Source: Acidobacteriota bacterium (GTDB lineage Bacteria; Acidobacteriota; Blastocatellia; Pyrinomonadales; Pyrinomonadaceae). Taken from it: a DNA stretch of 64,000 nucleotides. Below, one piece after another: positions 1 through 8,280 of the stretch; positions within the stretch are counted from its first letter, which is position 1, and each line of letters opens with the position of its first letter. The notes beneath the pieces were generated by a model. The model saw nothing but the letters and a program-made list of their open reading frames with translations, was not told where the DNA came from and ran no database searches. A program made the translations under genes and the position numbers. Where the stretch lies: contig JAKOVX010000124.1 in the NCBI GenBank assembly GCA_029781855.1, positions 62,001-126,000 of the forward strand, in the 5' to 3' direction.

Positions 1-2217
1 CTCCGATCCGCATTACGGGCCGCGGCGGAGGGCGTTTCGGATGATGTCGTATCCTCGATCCTGAAAAAACAGGTTGAGGAAAGATTTTCGGACTGCTCGT
101 TCACGAACGCCGACCAACAGATCGACGGCTACGCTTCGGAATGTTCACTGGAATGGCGTGGCGGTCTGCGAAAAGGACGCGTTCTCTGGAATATCGACGG
201 GGAAGCCGATGCGAACGGACTTGCAGCTGACGGCCTGGATTGGGTCGCGGTGATCGAATCGCATGAATCTGCGGAAAAACGTGACCGTTCCTTGCAAAAA
301 TTACCGGTAATTTCCTGGTGTCCCGCGGCACTCAGCGACGATGACCTGATCACGATCAAGTCCTATCACCTGTTGATGTCCGATGCGGCGATCCGCGAGG
401 AATTCGAAGACTATCTCGCCGCTGCGGTGCAGTCACACGCGGTAGCCGTCGAAAAGGTCTTTCAACGCATCTTCCTCGAAGACGGAGTGCTCTCGATCGA
501 TGGATTTGAGTATAACTTCACCGAGGATGCCCGATCCGCGCAGAGCCAGGCCCAGGTCTTTTCGATCATGCTTGAATCCCTGTTCGAGGGACGCTTCCCC
601 TTGCATCCGTACTTCTCGCAGATCATTCGGATGAAGGAAGTCTCGACGTTGGTTACCGACCTGTTCGGAGGCGCCGATTCCAAAGTCGATGACGTGCAGG
701 CGCTTGCGGATCTCTACGGAGCTCCATTAGGGATCGTTACGCGGGCCAACGGTTCGTATGTTCCGGCCGACAAGGACCAACTGCTCGAACTTCCGCTCGT
801 TGTCGAGATCCTGAACGCCGTGAAGAAGGTCGGCAGCGACGTGCTGACATTGGACGAAGTCTTTCTTAAGCTCTCTGCCGTTCCTCATGGCCTTGTCCGC
901 GAAGCCAGTTATTTGATACTCGCTGCGATTGTTTCGGCCCGGATGTTGGAATTCGTCACTTCCAACGAGGACAGGATCAACCATCGATCGCTGGACCTCC
1001 GTCTGATATGGGACGACATCGTTGGCGTGGCCACTCCCGGTGATGCCGGTTACTCGAACGACCGTCTGGTATTTTGGGCAAAGCTGCTCACCGGAAAGGA
1101 TGAACTCAAGGAACTTGAAACGGTCGGTGACCGGTCACTTGTTGTAACGGCACTACAGGAATGGCAGGACCGTTGGAACGGCCGGCGGCTTGCGGCCAGA
1201 TTCGACGAGGTCAGCGATGCTCTGATCACCTCGAGGATGTGGCGCGTTGCGCGAAAATCGATCAAGGCATTTCGTACGGTTTCCGAATCTATCGAATCGG
1301 TCCTCGGGGATGAACGTTCGCTCGAACAGTGCCTCAACCGTATAGCCGACGCCTTTTCAGACTCGGAACTTGAATTTACGAAGCTTAATGAAGAGGTTTC
1401 GACGTTGGAGGATTTCATCGTTGGAGCTAAGCTCCGCGAAGAGATCTCAAGTTGGGTTTCCCGCTGCGAGTTTACCGGCAGCGAAGATCTCGACCGCCTT
1501 CGAATGGATCTCGATGCGGCGCTTTGGTCCGGCATCGACCAGACGAGTGCTCTATCGAATGTAGATCTTGAAAACAAGTGGGATAAGTTCCATAGAGCAT
1601 ATTCGGAGCACTTTCTCCTAAAACACGACGCTTTGATCGCAACAAATGGACTCAAAGAAAAGCTGGATGAGATATTTAAGACCGACGTCTGGTGGGAGTT
1701 CGAAAATCTCTGTGATATTCCCGGCTTTGACGATAAATACAGTTCACGGACGAAAAAAATGATCCAGGAGATCCGTAATTTCGAATGCCGCTATGATACA
1801 AATTCGGCACTGAAGATCTCGCCGGCCTGCGGATGTCGATTCTCGCTGGTCGATTACAATTCGATCGAGGGCTTGCCGCACGAGATGTGGAAAGTCGTTA
1901 ATAACGGCATTGTTGGATTTCGCAGCCAGCTCGGGCAGATGAGGGACCAGGTCATAGCGGAGTTCAGGCAGTTCTCAAAATTTGATGCCAATGAAGCTGA
2001 ACTTTCCAGCATTGCCGATCTGACCGCACTTTTGTCGAATCCTAAGGATCGTCGACGACTTACCCAATCAGAAATGAGTCTGATCCGGAAGGCGTTTATC
2101 AAGATCGAGCGTCGCCGCGTGCTGTCGATCGATCAAATGGAACCTGAGCCGGGAATACCCGACTTTTCGGAACTTGAACAGCAATTGGATGCGTTGATCG
2201 GGTCCGCTCCCGGTTAA
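1..2217 (+). CDS. Large hypothetical protein, 5' end outside the window
   Basis: The reading frame is open from base 1, so the true start lies upstream and the 739 visible codons are a C-terminal portion. An internal ATG at 250 has no convincing ribosome site. The chain is acidic, mostly helical in appearance, without signal peptide or membrane segments. A Cys-x-Cys pair (SPACGCRF) lies about 130 residues from the end, followed by a helical tail. It vaguely recalls the C-terminal halves of very large P-loop proteins such as the DUF6079/PglY type, but no ATPase motif is inside the window and I do not recognise a domain. Function unknown. The next gene follows after 72 bases. Confidence 0.75.
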   Translation, partial: LRSALRAAAEGVSDDVVSSILKKQVEERFSDCSFTNADQQIDGYASECSLEWRGGLRKGRVLWNIDGEADANGLAADGLDWVAVIESHESAEKRDRSLQKLPVISWCPAALSDDDLITIKSYHLLMSDAAIREEFEDYLAAAVQSHAVAVEKVFQRIFLEDGVLSIDGFEYNFTEDARSAQSQAQVFSIMLESLFEGRFPLHPYFSQIIRMKEVSTLVTDLFGGADSKVDDVQALADLYGAPLGIVTRANGSYVPADKDQLLELPLVVEILNAVKKVGSDVLTLDEVFLKLSAVPHGLVREASYLILAAIVSARMLEFVTSNEDRINHRSLDLRLIWDDIVGVATPGDAGYSNDRLVFWAKLLTGKDELKELETVGDRSLVVTALQEWQDRWNGRRLAARFDEVSDALITSRMWRVARKSIKAFRTVSESIESVLGDERSLEQCLNRIADAFSDSELEFTKLNEEVSTLEDFIVGAKLREEISSWVSRCEFTGSEDLDRLRMDLDAALWSGIDQTSALSNVDLENKWDKFHRAYSEHFLLKHDALIATNGLKEKLDEIFKTDVWWEFENLCDIPGFDDKYSSRTKKMIQEIRNFECRYDTNSALKISPACGCRFSLVDYNSIEGLPHEMWKVVNNGIVGFRSQLGQMRDQVIAEFRQFSKFDANEAELSSIADLTALLSNPKDRRRLTQSEMSLIRKAFIKIERRRVLSIDQMEPEPGIPDFSELEQQLDALIGSAPG

Positions 2218-2289
2218 GTCAAACTCTGAACGATTCCCGTTTCCGCCGCGCACTTCATATCGCACTAAAATTCGACTATAGTCGGGTCT

Positions 2290-3174
2290 ATGAACTCGGT
2301 GTCTATTATCGGTCCCGGGCGGGTAGGAAAGGCTTTGTTCAACTCGCTTCCCAGATCCATGTATCGGGTCGACTGGTTGGTTGTACGGGATAAGGTGAAA
2401 TGGTTTGAGCAAAACCGTCAATTCGAAGGTGAAGCGAATGTCGTTGAGATCCGAGATCTGGATCAGATCGACTCCGATATTGTTCTATTCACTACGCAAG
2501 ACTCCAAGATCGCGGAGGCCGTGAGCGAGGTCGGGCCGCTGATCAAAGGGAAATGTACTGCTGCGCATACGAGCGGGTCCTTGTCTTCGTCTGTGTTGGA
2601 ACCCCTGCGCCGCGATTGCGTCTTCATCGGGTCCCTCCATCCACTGGTTTCGGTGCGTTCGACGGTGTCGGAATTGAACGTCTTCGACGGAGCGTACTTT
2701 TGCCTCGAAGGCGACCACGAATTCACCGAGGTTGCCACCAAGATCGTGAATGATCTTGGCGGCATCCCGTTTTCGATCGATACCGAGTCGAAAACGCTTT
2801 ACCATGCCGCGGCGGTGATGGCTTGCGGCCATTTAGTCGCTTTGATCGAGGCATCGACGAGGGTAATGCAGCAAAGTATACCCGATGAAGCGTCTGCCAG
2901 AATGATCCTCGGGCCGCTGATCCGGAGTACGATCGCAGGACTTCACGATGGCAGTTTTTCCCAAGCCCTTACGGGTCCGTTCGCTAGGGCCGATTCCGAG
3001 ACCATATCCAGGCACTTGACTGCACTCCAGGGGCTGGACGACCGCCAGCTGCTGGAAATTTACGCCATGCTCGGCTTACGTTCCGCAAAGATAGCATCGG
3101 GCGGATCAGCGAACGCGAACGCTCTCGACGAGATCCGCCGGGAATTGATAATGGCAATATCCAAGTCTGAGTGA
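2290..3174 (+). CDS. Rossmann-fold/DUF2520 domain oxidoreductase-like protein
   Basis: 294 residues. The N-terminus carries a dinucleotide-binding loop (SIIGPGRVGKAL, residues 5-16), then a signature stretch with HTSGSLSS near residue 93 and GSLHPLVSV near 115. It ends in an all-helical domain, as in the DUF2520 family that resembles ketopantoate and pyrroline-carboxylate reductases. The family is thought to bind NAD(P), but its substrate is not established. Length is typical. ATG 2290 is the first start after the previous stop. Fur follows 31 bases downstream on the same strand, so the two may be cotranscribed. The family call is fairly secure; the reaction is unknown. Confidence 0.8.
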   Translation: MNSVSIIGPGRVGKALFNSLPRSMYRVDWLVVRDKVKWFEQNRQFEGEANVVEIRDLDQIDSDIVLFTTQDSKIAEAVSEVGPLIKGKCTAAHTSGSLSSSVLEPLRRDCVFIGSLHPLVSVRSTVSELNVFDGAYFCLEGDHEFTEVATKIVNDLGGIPFSIDTESKTLYHAAAVMACGHLVALIEASTRVMQQSIPDEASARMILGPLIRSTIAGLHDGSFSQALTGPFARADSETISRHLTALQGLDDRQLLEIYAMLGLRSAKIASGGSANANALDEIRRELIMAISKSE

Positions 3175-3205
3175 TAGACTTTTGAAAGGTTGATCTATCC
3201 GAATT

Positions 3206-3727
3206 ATGGCGACTCGACGCGATCGGTTTGAGACGGAACGCAAGATCTTCATCGAGCATATCCGTTCGTTGGGGCTTCGGCAGACAGGCCAGCGTGAGCT
3301 TATCATGAAGACGTTTCTCAGCACTGAGGAGCATCTTACGATCGAGGATCTCCACAGGCTCGTCCAGAAGCACGACCCGACAGTTGGCCATACGACGGTT
3401 TACCGTACGCTGAAGCTCCTTACCGAGGCCGGGCTCGCCAGAGAGGTTCGATTTGGCGACAACAAGACCTATTTCGAACATCACTACAATCACGAACATC
3501 ACGACCATATGATCTGCACGCAATGCGGGCGGGTGATCGAATTTTATTCGGAGGCGATCGAAAACCTCCAGGAAAAGATGGCTGAAAAGTTCAATTTTCG
3601 ACCCACGCATCATTCACTGCGGATGTGGGGAATATGCGTAGATTGTCAGGCCCGTGAGGCCGAAGTTCATACCGCACCGTCTGGTGCCCAGCCAAGGGTC
3701 CGTGTTCGCTCGGCGATCCGTAAATAA
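3206..3727 (+). CDS. Fur-family transcriptional regulator
   Basis: 173 residues. An N-terminal winged helix (LRQTGQRELIMKTF, then GHTTVYRTLKLL as recognition helix around residues 60-72) is followed by the Fur metal-binding segment HHDHMICTQCG. The structural zinc cysteines are Cys104/Cys107 and Cys144/Cys147. Overall layout is that of Fur or PerR-type repressors that use Fe2+ or Mn2+ as corepressor; the histidine-rich stretch HHYNHEHHDH supports metal sensing. A short basic tail follows the last cysteine pair. It sits 18 bases upstream of the ferredoxin-like gene. Fur versus PerR or Zur cannot be fixed by eye, so no symbol is given. Confidence 0.92.
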   Translation: MATRRDRFETERKIFIEHIRSLGLRQTGQRELIMKTFLSTEEHLTIEDLHRLVQKHDPTVGHTTVYRTLKLLTEAGLAREVRFGDNKTYFEHHYNHEHHDHMICTQCGRVIEFYSEAIENLQEKMAEKFNFRPTHHSLRMWGICVDCQAREAEVHTAPSGAQPRVRVRSAIRK

Positions 3728-3744
3728 AAGGAAGTACAATAGTT

Positions 3745-4395
3745 ATGGCGGATGCAGTTGTCCGATTTAGCAGTCAAAACATTGAAGGTGCCGCACCCAT
3801 CGGGTCAAATCTCAGCGACGTCATGAAACGCTTCGGGATCCGCCTTGATACGTCCTGCGATGCGGTCGCCGGAGAACATTTCTGCGTAGTCAGAGTTGAA
3901 AGCGGATCTGCATATTTATCGTCCGTGTCGCAAGTTGAATCGGAACATTTGGCGAAGCTGAAGCGTAAGTCAGAATTTAGGATAGCGTGTTACACGGAGA
4001 TCGTGAGATCAGGGGAAATTACAGTCATGACTGAAGAAAAGAAAGACGAGTCCAATAAGACGGCTGAAGAGAGTAAGAAGTCTTCGAAGCTGGTTGACGA
4101 GTTCGAAGCTTTACCGCTGGAAAAGAAGATCGCAGATCTGGTCCGGATGGAAGCGGTCGCATTGGGCGAAACGATTTCATTTGTTATCAATTCGCCTTAC
4201 ATGGTCTTGGAAAAAGTGGTGGATGTTCTTGCCGAGTTTGGTATGAAACTCGATCGCGAGCCAACTGGCGAACCTGCCAAAACAGAACCGGAGCCGGGCG
4301 AACCGGCGAAAGCCGGCAAATCTGCCAAACGCACGGCTTCGGCCAATGAAAAGAAACCGGCCGCGCGCCAGACCCGAAGGCCGCCTGCTCAATAA
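3745..4395 (+). CDS. Ferredoxin-like [2Fe-2S] domain protein with one cluster Cys replaced
   Basis: 216 residues in three parts. Residues 1-90 look like an adrenodoxin-type [2Fe-2S] ferredoxin: Cys38, Cys47 and Cys82 sit where the first, third and fourth ligands belong (C-x5-C-x2-C ... C), but the second ligand position is Glu44. Residues 91-170 are charged and helical (KSSKLVDEFEALPLEKKIADLV), ending in a hydrophobic helix. The last 45 residues are Lys/Pro/Ala-rich and disordered. It starts 18 bases after Fur and is probably in the same operon, which hints at iron metabolism. Cluster binding is uncertain. No enzymatic function is assigned. Confidence 0.7.
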   Translation: MADAVVRFSSQNIEGAAPIGSNLSDVMKRFGIRLDTSCDAVAGEHFCVVRVESGSAYLSSVSQVESEHLAKLKRKSEFRIACYTEIVRSGEITVMTEEKKDESNKTAEESKKSSKLVDEFEALPLEKKIADLVRMEAVALGETISFVINSPYMVLEKVVDVLAEFGMKLDREPTGEPAKTEPEPGEPAKAGKSAKRTASANEKKPAARQTRRPPAQ

Positions 4396-4464
4396 TCTGT
4401 CATCGGTCGTTACGGTTATAAGTCCGCCATATACTGTTCACGTCCAAATATGTAAAATGGAGAC

Positions 4465-5325
4465 GTGGAAAGGCAATTACAGAAGCGCGAACATAATCCT
4501 TTAGCCGGCGAAGGCGTCCCATACGTTTTGGCTCTCGGGGTTGTCGGCGTAATGCTTTACGTGGTTGGCCTTCCCGCCTTCGTGATAATTTTTCTCGCCG
4601 CATTCTCTTTCTTCCTTTGGAAAATATTTGCAACCGGAGCTGCCTCCGATACTCGTAAAATATTCGAATTTTACCTCGCCGCGAATGAGATACTTCGCGA
4701 TGACGAGCGCCGCTGGTACGGATTTGAGGTCAACGACACGATCTCGCGTGGCGAGAAGATACTTTCGTCGATGGTGACCGCTCCGCCATTGCTTCAGTTT
4801 GCCGTCGGTGCGCTTTATTTAAAGTCAGGAGATCACGGTTCGGCTGAAAAGTATCTTTCGCACGTCTCAGGTGATGATGCACTTAGCGAGTCAGCGATCA
4901 TGTTTCCATCAAACGAACTTAGGGAATATGTTCGGGTCTTGCGCAAAATTGAACGAGATCCGATGGACGCACCGAAAACTACAGCGGCTGTCCGTTCGCT
5001 CGAAAGGCTTAGAAAGAACAGGGGCCAGTTGATGCTCGATCAGGCCAGGCAGAAGCTGACAGAAGAGCAGGAGCACCTTCCCGATACAAACGACGGCAGG
5101 GAACGGGCACGTTTCTTATCGTTTAACGATGAGGCACTCGATCACGGTGCAATGCCGCAACACGTAGCAAACAGGAATGAAACTGGCAGCTCCAGGACCG
5201 AGACGGCCGAAAACCGAAAGCGGCGTTTTGACTCGGAAGTAGATGGATCTAGTGAAGGGAAATATCCTACTCGAAAGCCGATATCGGAGGTGTTGCAGGA
5301 TATTTACGACGACAAGATACAGTGA
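4465..5325 (+). CDS. Hypothetical membrane protein with two N-terminal helices
   Basis: 286 residues from a GTG start at 4465; the ATG at 4457 is out of frame. Two hydrophobic helices lie at about residues 18-35 and 37-55. A soluble domain follows, with short alpha-helical hairpins (LLQFAVGALYLKSGDHGSAEKYLSHV) resembling a TPR pair. The C-terminal third is charged and probably disordered. It ends 20 bases from the end of the convergent mechanosensitive channel gene, with no clear terminator between. I do not recognise the family. The TPR-like part suggests protein-protein interaction at the membrane, but this is only inference. Confidence 0.7.
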   Translation: MERQLQKREHNPLAGEGVPYVLALGVVGVMLYVVGLPAFVIIFLAAFSFFLWKIFATGAASDTRKIFEFYLAANEILRDDERRWYGFEVNDTISRGEKILSSMVTAPPLLQFAVGALYLKSGDHGSAEKYLSHVSGDDALSESAIMFPSNELREYVRVLRKIERDPMDAPKTTAAVRSLERLRKNRGQLMLDQARQKLTEEQEHLPDTNDGRERARFLSFNDEALDHGAMPQHVANRNETGSSRTETAENRKRRFDSEVDGSSEGKYPTRKPISEVLQDIYDDKIQ

Positions 5326-5344
5326 CGCCTTCATACTGACCTTT

Positions 5345-6805
5345 TTAGCGTTTCAACCCAAAGAATTTTCTGATCGATGTCAGCATTCCGACGGCTCGAT
5401 CATTCTTGACTACCGTGTCTTTGTTGGACAAAGACTTCAGCTCCTCTTTTCGTTCGGCAGCGATCGCGGCGATCGATTCAACAAGGCCGGAATTATTGTT
5501 GAAGATCTTCTTCATCGCGTTCTTCTCGATCCTGAGTACCTCGGTCTCCTCGATAGCAATAACCGTGGCGGTTCGCTTCTCACCGGTCAAGAGGCTCATT
5601 TCACCAAAGAAGTCATTTTCGGAGAGGGTACCAACTTCCTTTTCAATACCGCTTTCGGTGATCTGGACACTCACATTTCCGCGAACAATAATAAACATCG
5701 AGTTGCCTTCGAGACCCATGCGGACAATAGGCTCACCCGGCGCAAATATTCGTGTCCGGGCCGACTGAGCGAGATGTTCGATTTCCTCGTCGGACAGGGG
5801 AGCAAATATCGGCACCTGATTAAGCCTTTCGGCGTTTATGTTTATCTTCTCTTCAAGGGTCACATCGTCTTCGTGTTTTTCGACGTAGACTGAACGGGTC
5901 GGGAAGGCAAAATTTATCTTTTCCCGCTGGAAGGCATACCATATATTTCTTCGAACGAGAGCATCCGTGTCGTTATGTCGGGCGTAGTTCTCGAGCCAAT
6001 ACTTGACCTCCCAGTCGATGCCGCTTTCCCCGAGATTATGGATTCGTACGATAGGCCTCATTTTCGCCGACACGTTCTCAGCATGCCTTACCGCTTCACG
6101 GACGACATGGGCAGTGTGCGAGGGCGATGCTGAATAAACCGTGTTGAAATATACGATCCGGGCGTTTAGGTTCTCTTTCGGGGCAACCTCGATAGATTCC
6201 TTGGCTAACACCGCATTGCTGATGATAAGGAGTTTGTTCTGGAATGTGCGTATCTTGATTCCGCGCCACGAAACTGATTCAATGACGCCGACGCCGCGGT
6301 TTGGGATGGATATGACATCACCGACCTGGAATGGCTGGTCAGCCTGCAGAGCGACACCGGCGAACAAATTGCCCAATGTTTCCTGGAGAGCAAGACCGAC
6401 AACGACTCCGAGAATTGCCGAACCGGTAAATATGGCACCAAGATTGACAGCAGGATATTGGGTTTGAAATATGATGAAGAACGAAACTATGTAGACCGCA
6501 ACGGACAAAACCGTTTTCAGTAAAGACGAGATCTCATTCTGTTCGGGATTGCGTTGCCTCGCCAGAAAGATCACAAAGGTCAAAAACCTGACGACCGAAA
6601 TGACAAGGACCATCCATAAAATGATCTTAAGTATGTGAAAGAAGTTGTCGAAGAGTGCTTCGCCAGCGAAAACTAAGCCGAAACCGGGCAAGAATTCTTC
6701 ACGCAGCCATGTCTCGATAAATGGCAGAGCTGCCAGGGCGGCCGCAAGAAGCCCGAAGACAACGACGAACGTGATCGATCTTTTCTGAAATTCGGATGCC
6801 GCCAT
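5345..6805 (-). CDS. MscS-family mechanosensitive channel with cyclic nucleotide-binding domain
   Basis: 486 residues. Several transmembrane helices occupy about residues 10-130, then the conserved pore/beta-domain segment (GSAILGVVVGLALQETLGN, GVGVIESVSWRGIKIRT) typical of MscS channels. The last 150 residues form a cNMP-binding fold (PIFAPLSDEEIEHLAQ, GNSMFIIVRGNVSV, FGEMSLLTGEKRTATV). MscS proteins release osmolytes when the membrane is stretched. Fusion to a CNB domain, as in the bCNG group, suggests ligand gating or modulation, although many bCNG channels respond poorly to tension. It lies five bases downstream of the Nramp-like gene on the same strand and the two are likely an operon. 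Confidence 0.92.
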   Translation of the reverse strand: MAASEFQKRSITFVVVFGLLAAALAALPFIETWLREEFLPGFGLVFAGEALFDNFFHILKIILWMVLVISVVRFLTFVIFLARQRNPEQNEISSLLKTVLSVAVYIVSFFIIFQTQYPAVNLGAIFTGSAILGVVVGLALQETLGNLFAGVALQADQPFQVGDVISIPNRGVGVIESVSWRGIKIRTFQNKLLIISNAVLAKESIEVAPKENLNARIVYFNTVYSASPSHTAHVVREAVRHAENVSAKMRPIVRIHNLGESGIDWEVKYWLENYARHNDTDALVRRNIWYAFQREKINFAFPTRSVYVEKHEDDVTLEEKININAERLNQVPIFAPLSDEEIEHLAQSARTRIFAPGEPIVRMGLEGNSMFIIVRGNVSVQITESGIEKEVGTLSENDFFGEMSLLTGEKRTATVIAIEETEVLRIEKNAMKKIFNNNSGLVESIAAIAAERKEELKSLSNKDTVVKNDRAVGMLTSIRKFFGLKR

Positions 6806-6810
6806 TGTTT

Positions 6811-8112
6811 TTAGAACATATCAGCAATCGTTTTTCCAATCAATAAAACGGATAGGATCGAAACGATTATCGTCGTCGAATAGGCCAGAACATTGAACGA
6901 TCGTGAATTGCGGTGCTCACCCATTATGGTCGGATCGTTTGCTAGTTTGACTATAGCAATTAGCAGTACGGGCAAAAGCAAACCGTTCACGCACTGCGCT
7001 ACTAGAAGCAGCGTGATCGGCGGGATCCCAGGGATCATTGCGACGACGGCTCCGACGACTATCAACGCAGTGAAAATGCCGAGGAATATCGGTGCTTCAC
7101 GAAACGACCGCGAGAGCCCCTTTTCGAATCCCAGAGCCTCACTTACCGAATATGCTGTCGCGAGAGGCACTACGCCCATTGCCAGCATCGACGCACCGAA
7201 AAGCCCTAAGGCGAACAGGTATTTCGCGTATGTGCCGGCGATCGGAGCAAGCGACTCTGCCGCCGTTGCCGCCGAATCGATCGAAGTTATACCGTGAGAA
7301 AAGAGCGTGGCAGCCGTGCAGATCACGATGAACGCGGCGATAATATCGGCGAACGTCATTCCAACAATGACATCGAACCGGGCAACACCAAGGTCCTCTT
7401 TTACCATTCGTTTTTCGACCGCCGCAGACTGGACGTAGATCTGCATGAACGGTGCGATCGTCGTACCGATCAGAGCCATTACGGTAAAAAGGTAAGCGGT
7501 GTCTGTACTGAATGTCGGATGCACAAATCCGGACGCAACCTCGTTCCAGTCAGGCTTGCTGATGAACGCCGACAGGACGTATGTGAAAAAGATCAGCGAC
7601 ATCACCAGAAAGACGCGTTCGACCCGCTTCTGCGAACCCTTAACCACCAGCCACCAGATCATCGCACCGGAGAGCGGAATAACGATAAATCTCGAGATCC
7701 CAAGTAATTCGGCTCCCTGGCCGATCCCGACAAATTCGGAAATAATGACCCCTGTGTTCGCGACCAGCAACGCGAGCATTACGAAGGCCGTCCATCGCAC
7801 ACCGAACTGCTCGCGGATCAGGTCGGCCAGGCCTTGCCCGGTAACGACGCCCATCCGCATGCACATTTCCTGGACGACGATCAGGCTGATCGTCATCGGA
7901 ATGAACGTCCATAGCAGCGAATAGCCGAAACCCGCACCAACGGACGAATATGTGGCGATACCGCCGGCGTCATTGCCCGCATTCGCAGCGATGATTCCGG
8001 GGCCAAGAATTGCTATGTAGGTGAAATATCGATATTCAGACAGATAGCGGCGCAGACGCTGCGGAACGCGTCCGATGGAGTACACAAACTTTTTCGGTGA
8101 AAAGCGTGCCAT
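6811..8112 (-). CDS. Nramp/SLC11-related divalent metal transporter with altered metal site
   Basis: 433 residues with about eleven transmembrane helices. Helix 1 has GPGIIAANAGNDAGG: the canonical DPGN motif is replaced by DAGG (residues 48-51). In helix 6 the canonical MPH is APF (Ala220-Pro221-Phe222), so the methionine that gives Nramp proteins transition-metal preference is absent. Loss of that methionine is described for Nramp-related magnesium transporters, so Mg2+ or broader cation transport is plausible. This is inferred from motif loss, not demonstrated. The gene is upstream of, and probably cotranscribed with, the channel gene. A 168-base divergent intergenic region separates it from gamma-glutamyltransferase. 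Confidence 0.88.
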   Translation of the reverse strand: MARFSPKKFVYSIGRVPQRLRRYLSEYRYFTYIAILGPGIIAANAGNDAGGIATYSSVGAGFGYSLLWTFIPMTISLIVVQEMCMRMGVVTGQGLADLIREQFGVRWTAFVMLALLVANTGVIISEFVGIGQGAELLGISRFIVIPLSGAMIWWLVVKGSQKRVERVFLVMSLIFFTYVLSAFISKPDWNEVASGFVHPTFSTDTAYLFTVMALIGTTIAPFMQIYVQSAAVEKRMVKEDLGVARFDVIVGMTFADIIAAFIVICTAATLFSHGITSIDSAATAAESLAPIAGTYAKYLFALGLFGASMLAMGVVPLATAYSVSEALGFEKGLSRSFREAPIFLGIFTALIVVGAVVAMIPGIPPITLLLVAQCVNGLLLPVLLIAIVKLANDPTIMGEHRNSRSFNVLAYSTTIIVSILSVLLIGKTIADMF

Positions 8113-8280
8113 TTACCTTGCCTCTACTATCGCCTTCGATCATTTTCTTGAGTGGGACCTCAGTCTGACTAACAGTTTATTGCGAAACTCTGACTATAAC
8201 CGTTTTGCCCAATTTAGCAAAATTAACGCCTTTCTTTACACGGATTTGTTCGTAAAATCGGCTTCTGCTAGAGTGCGACT

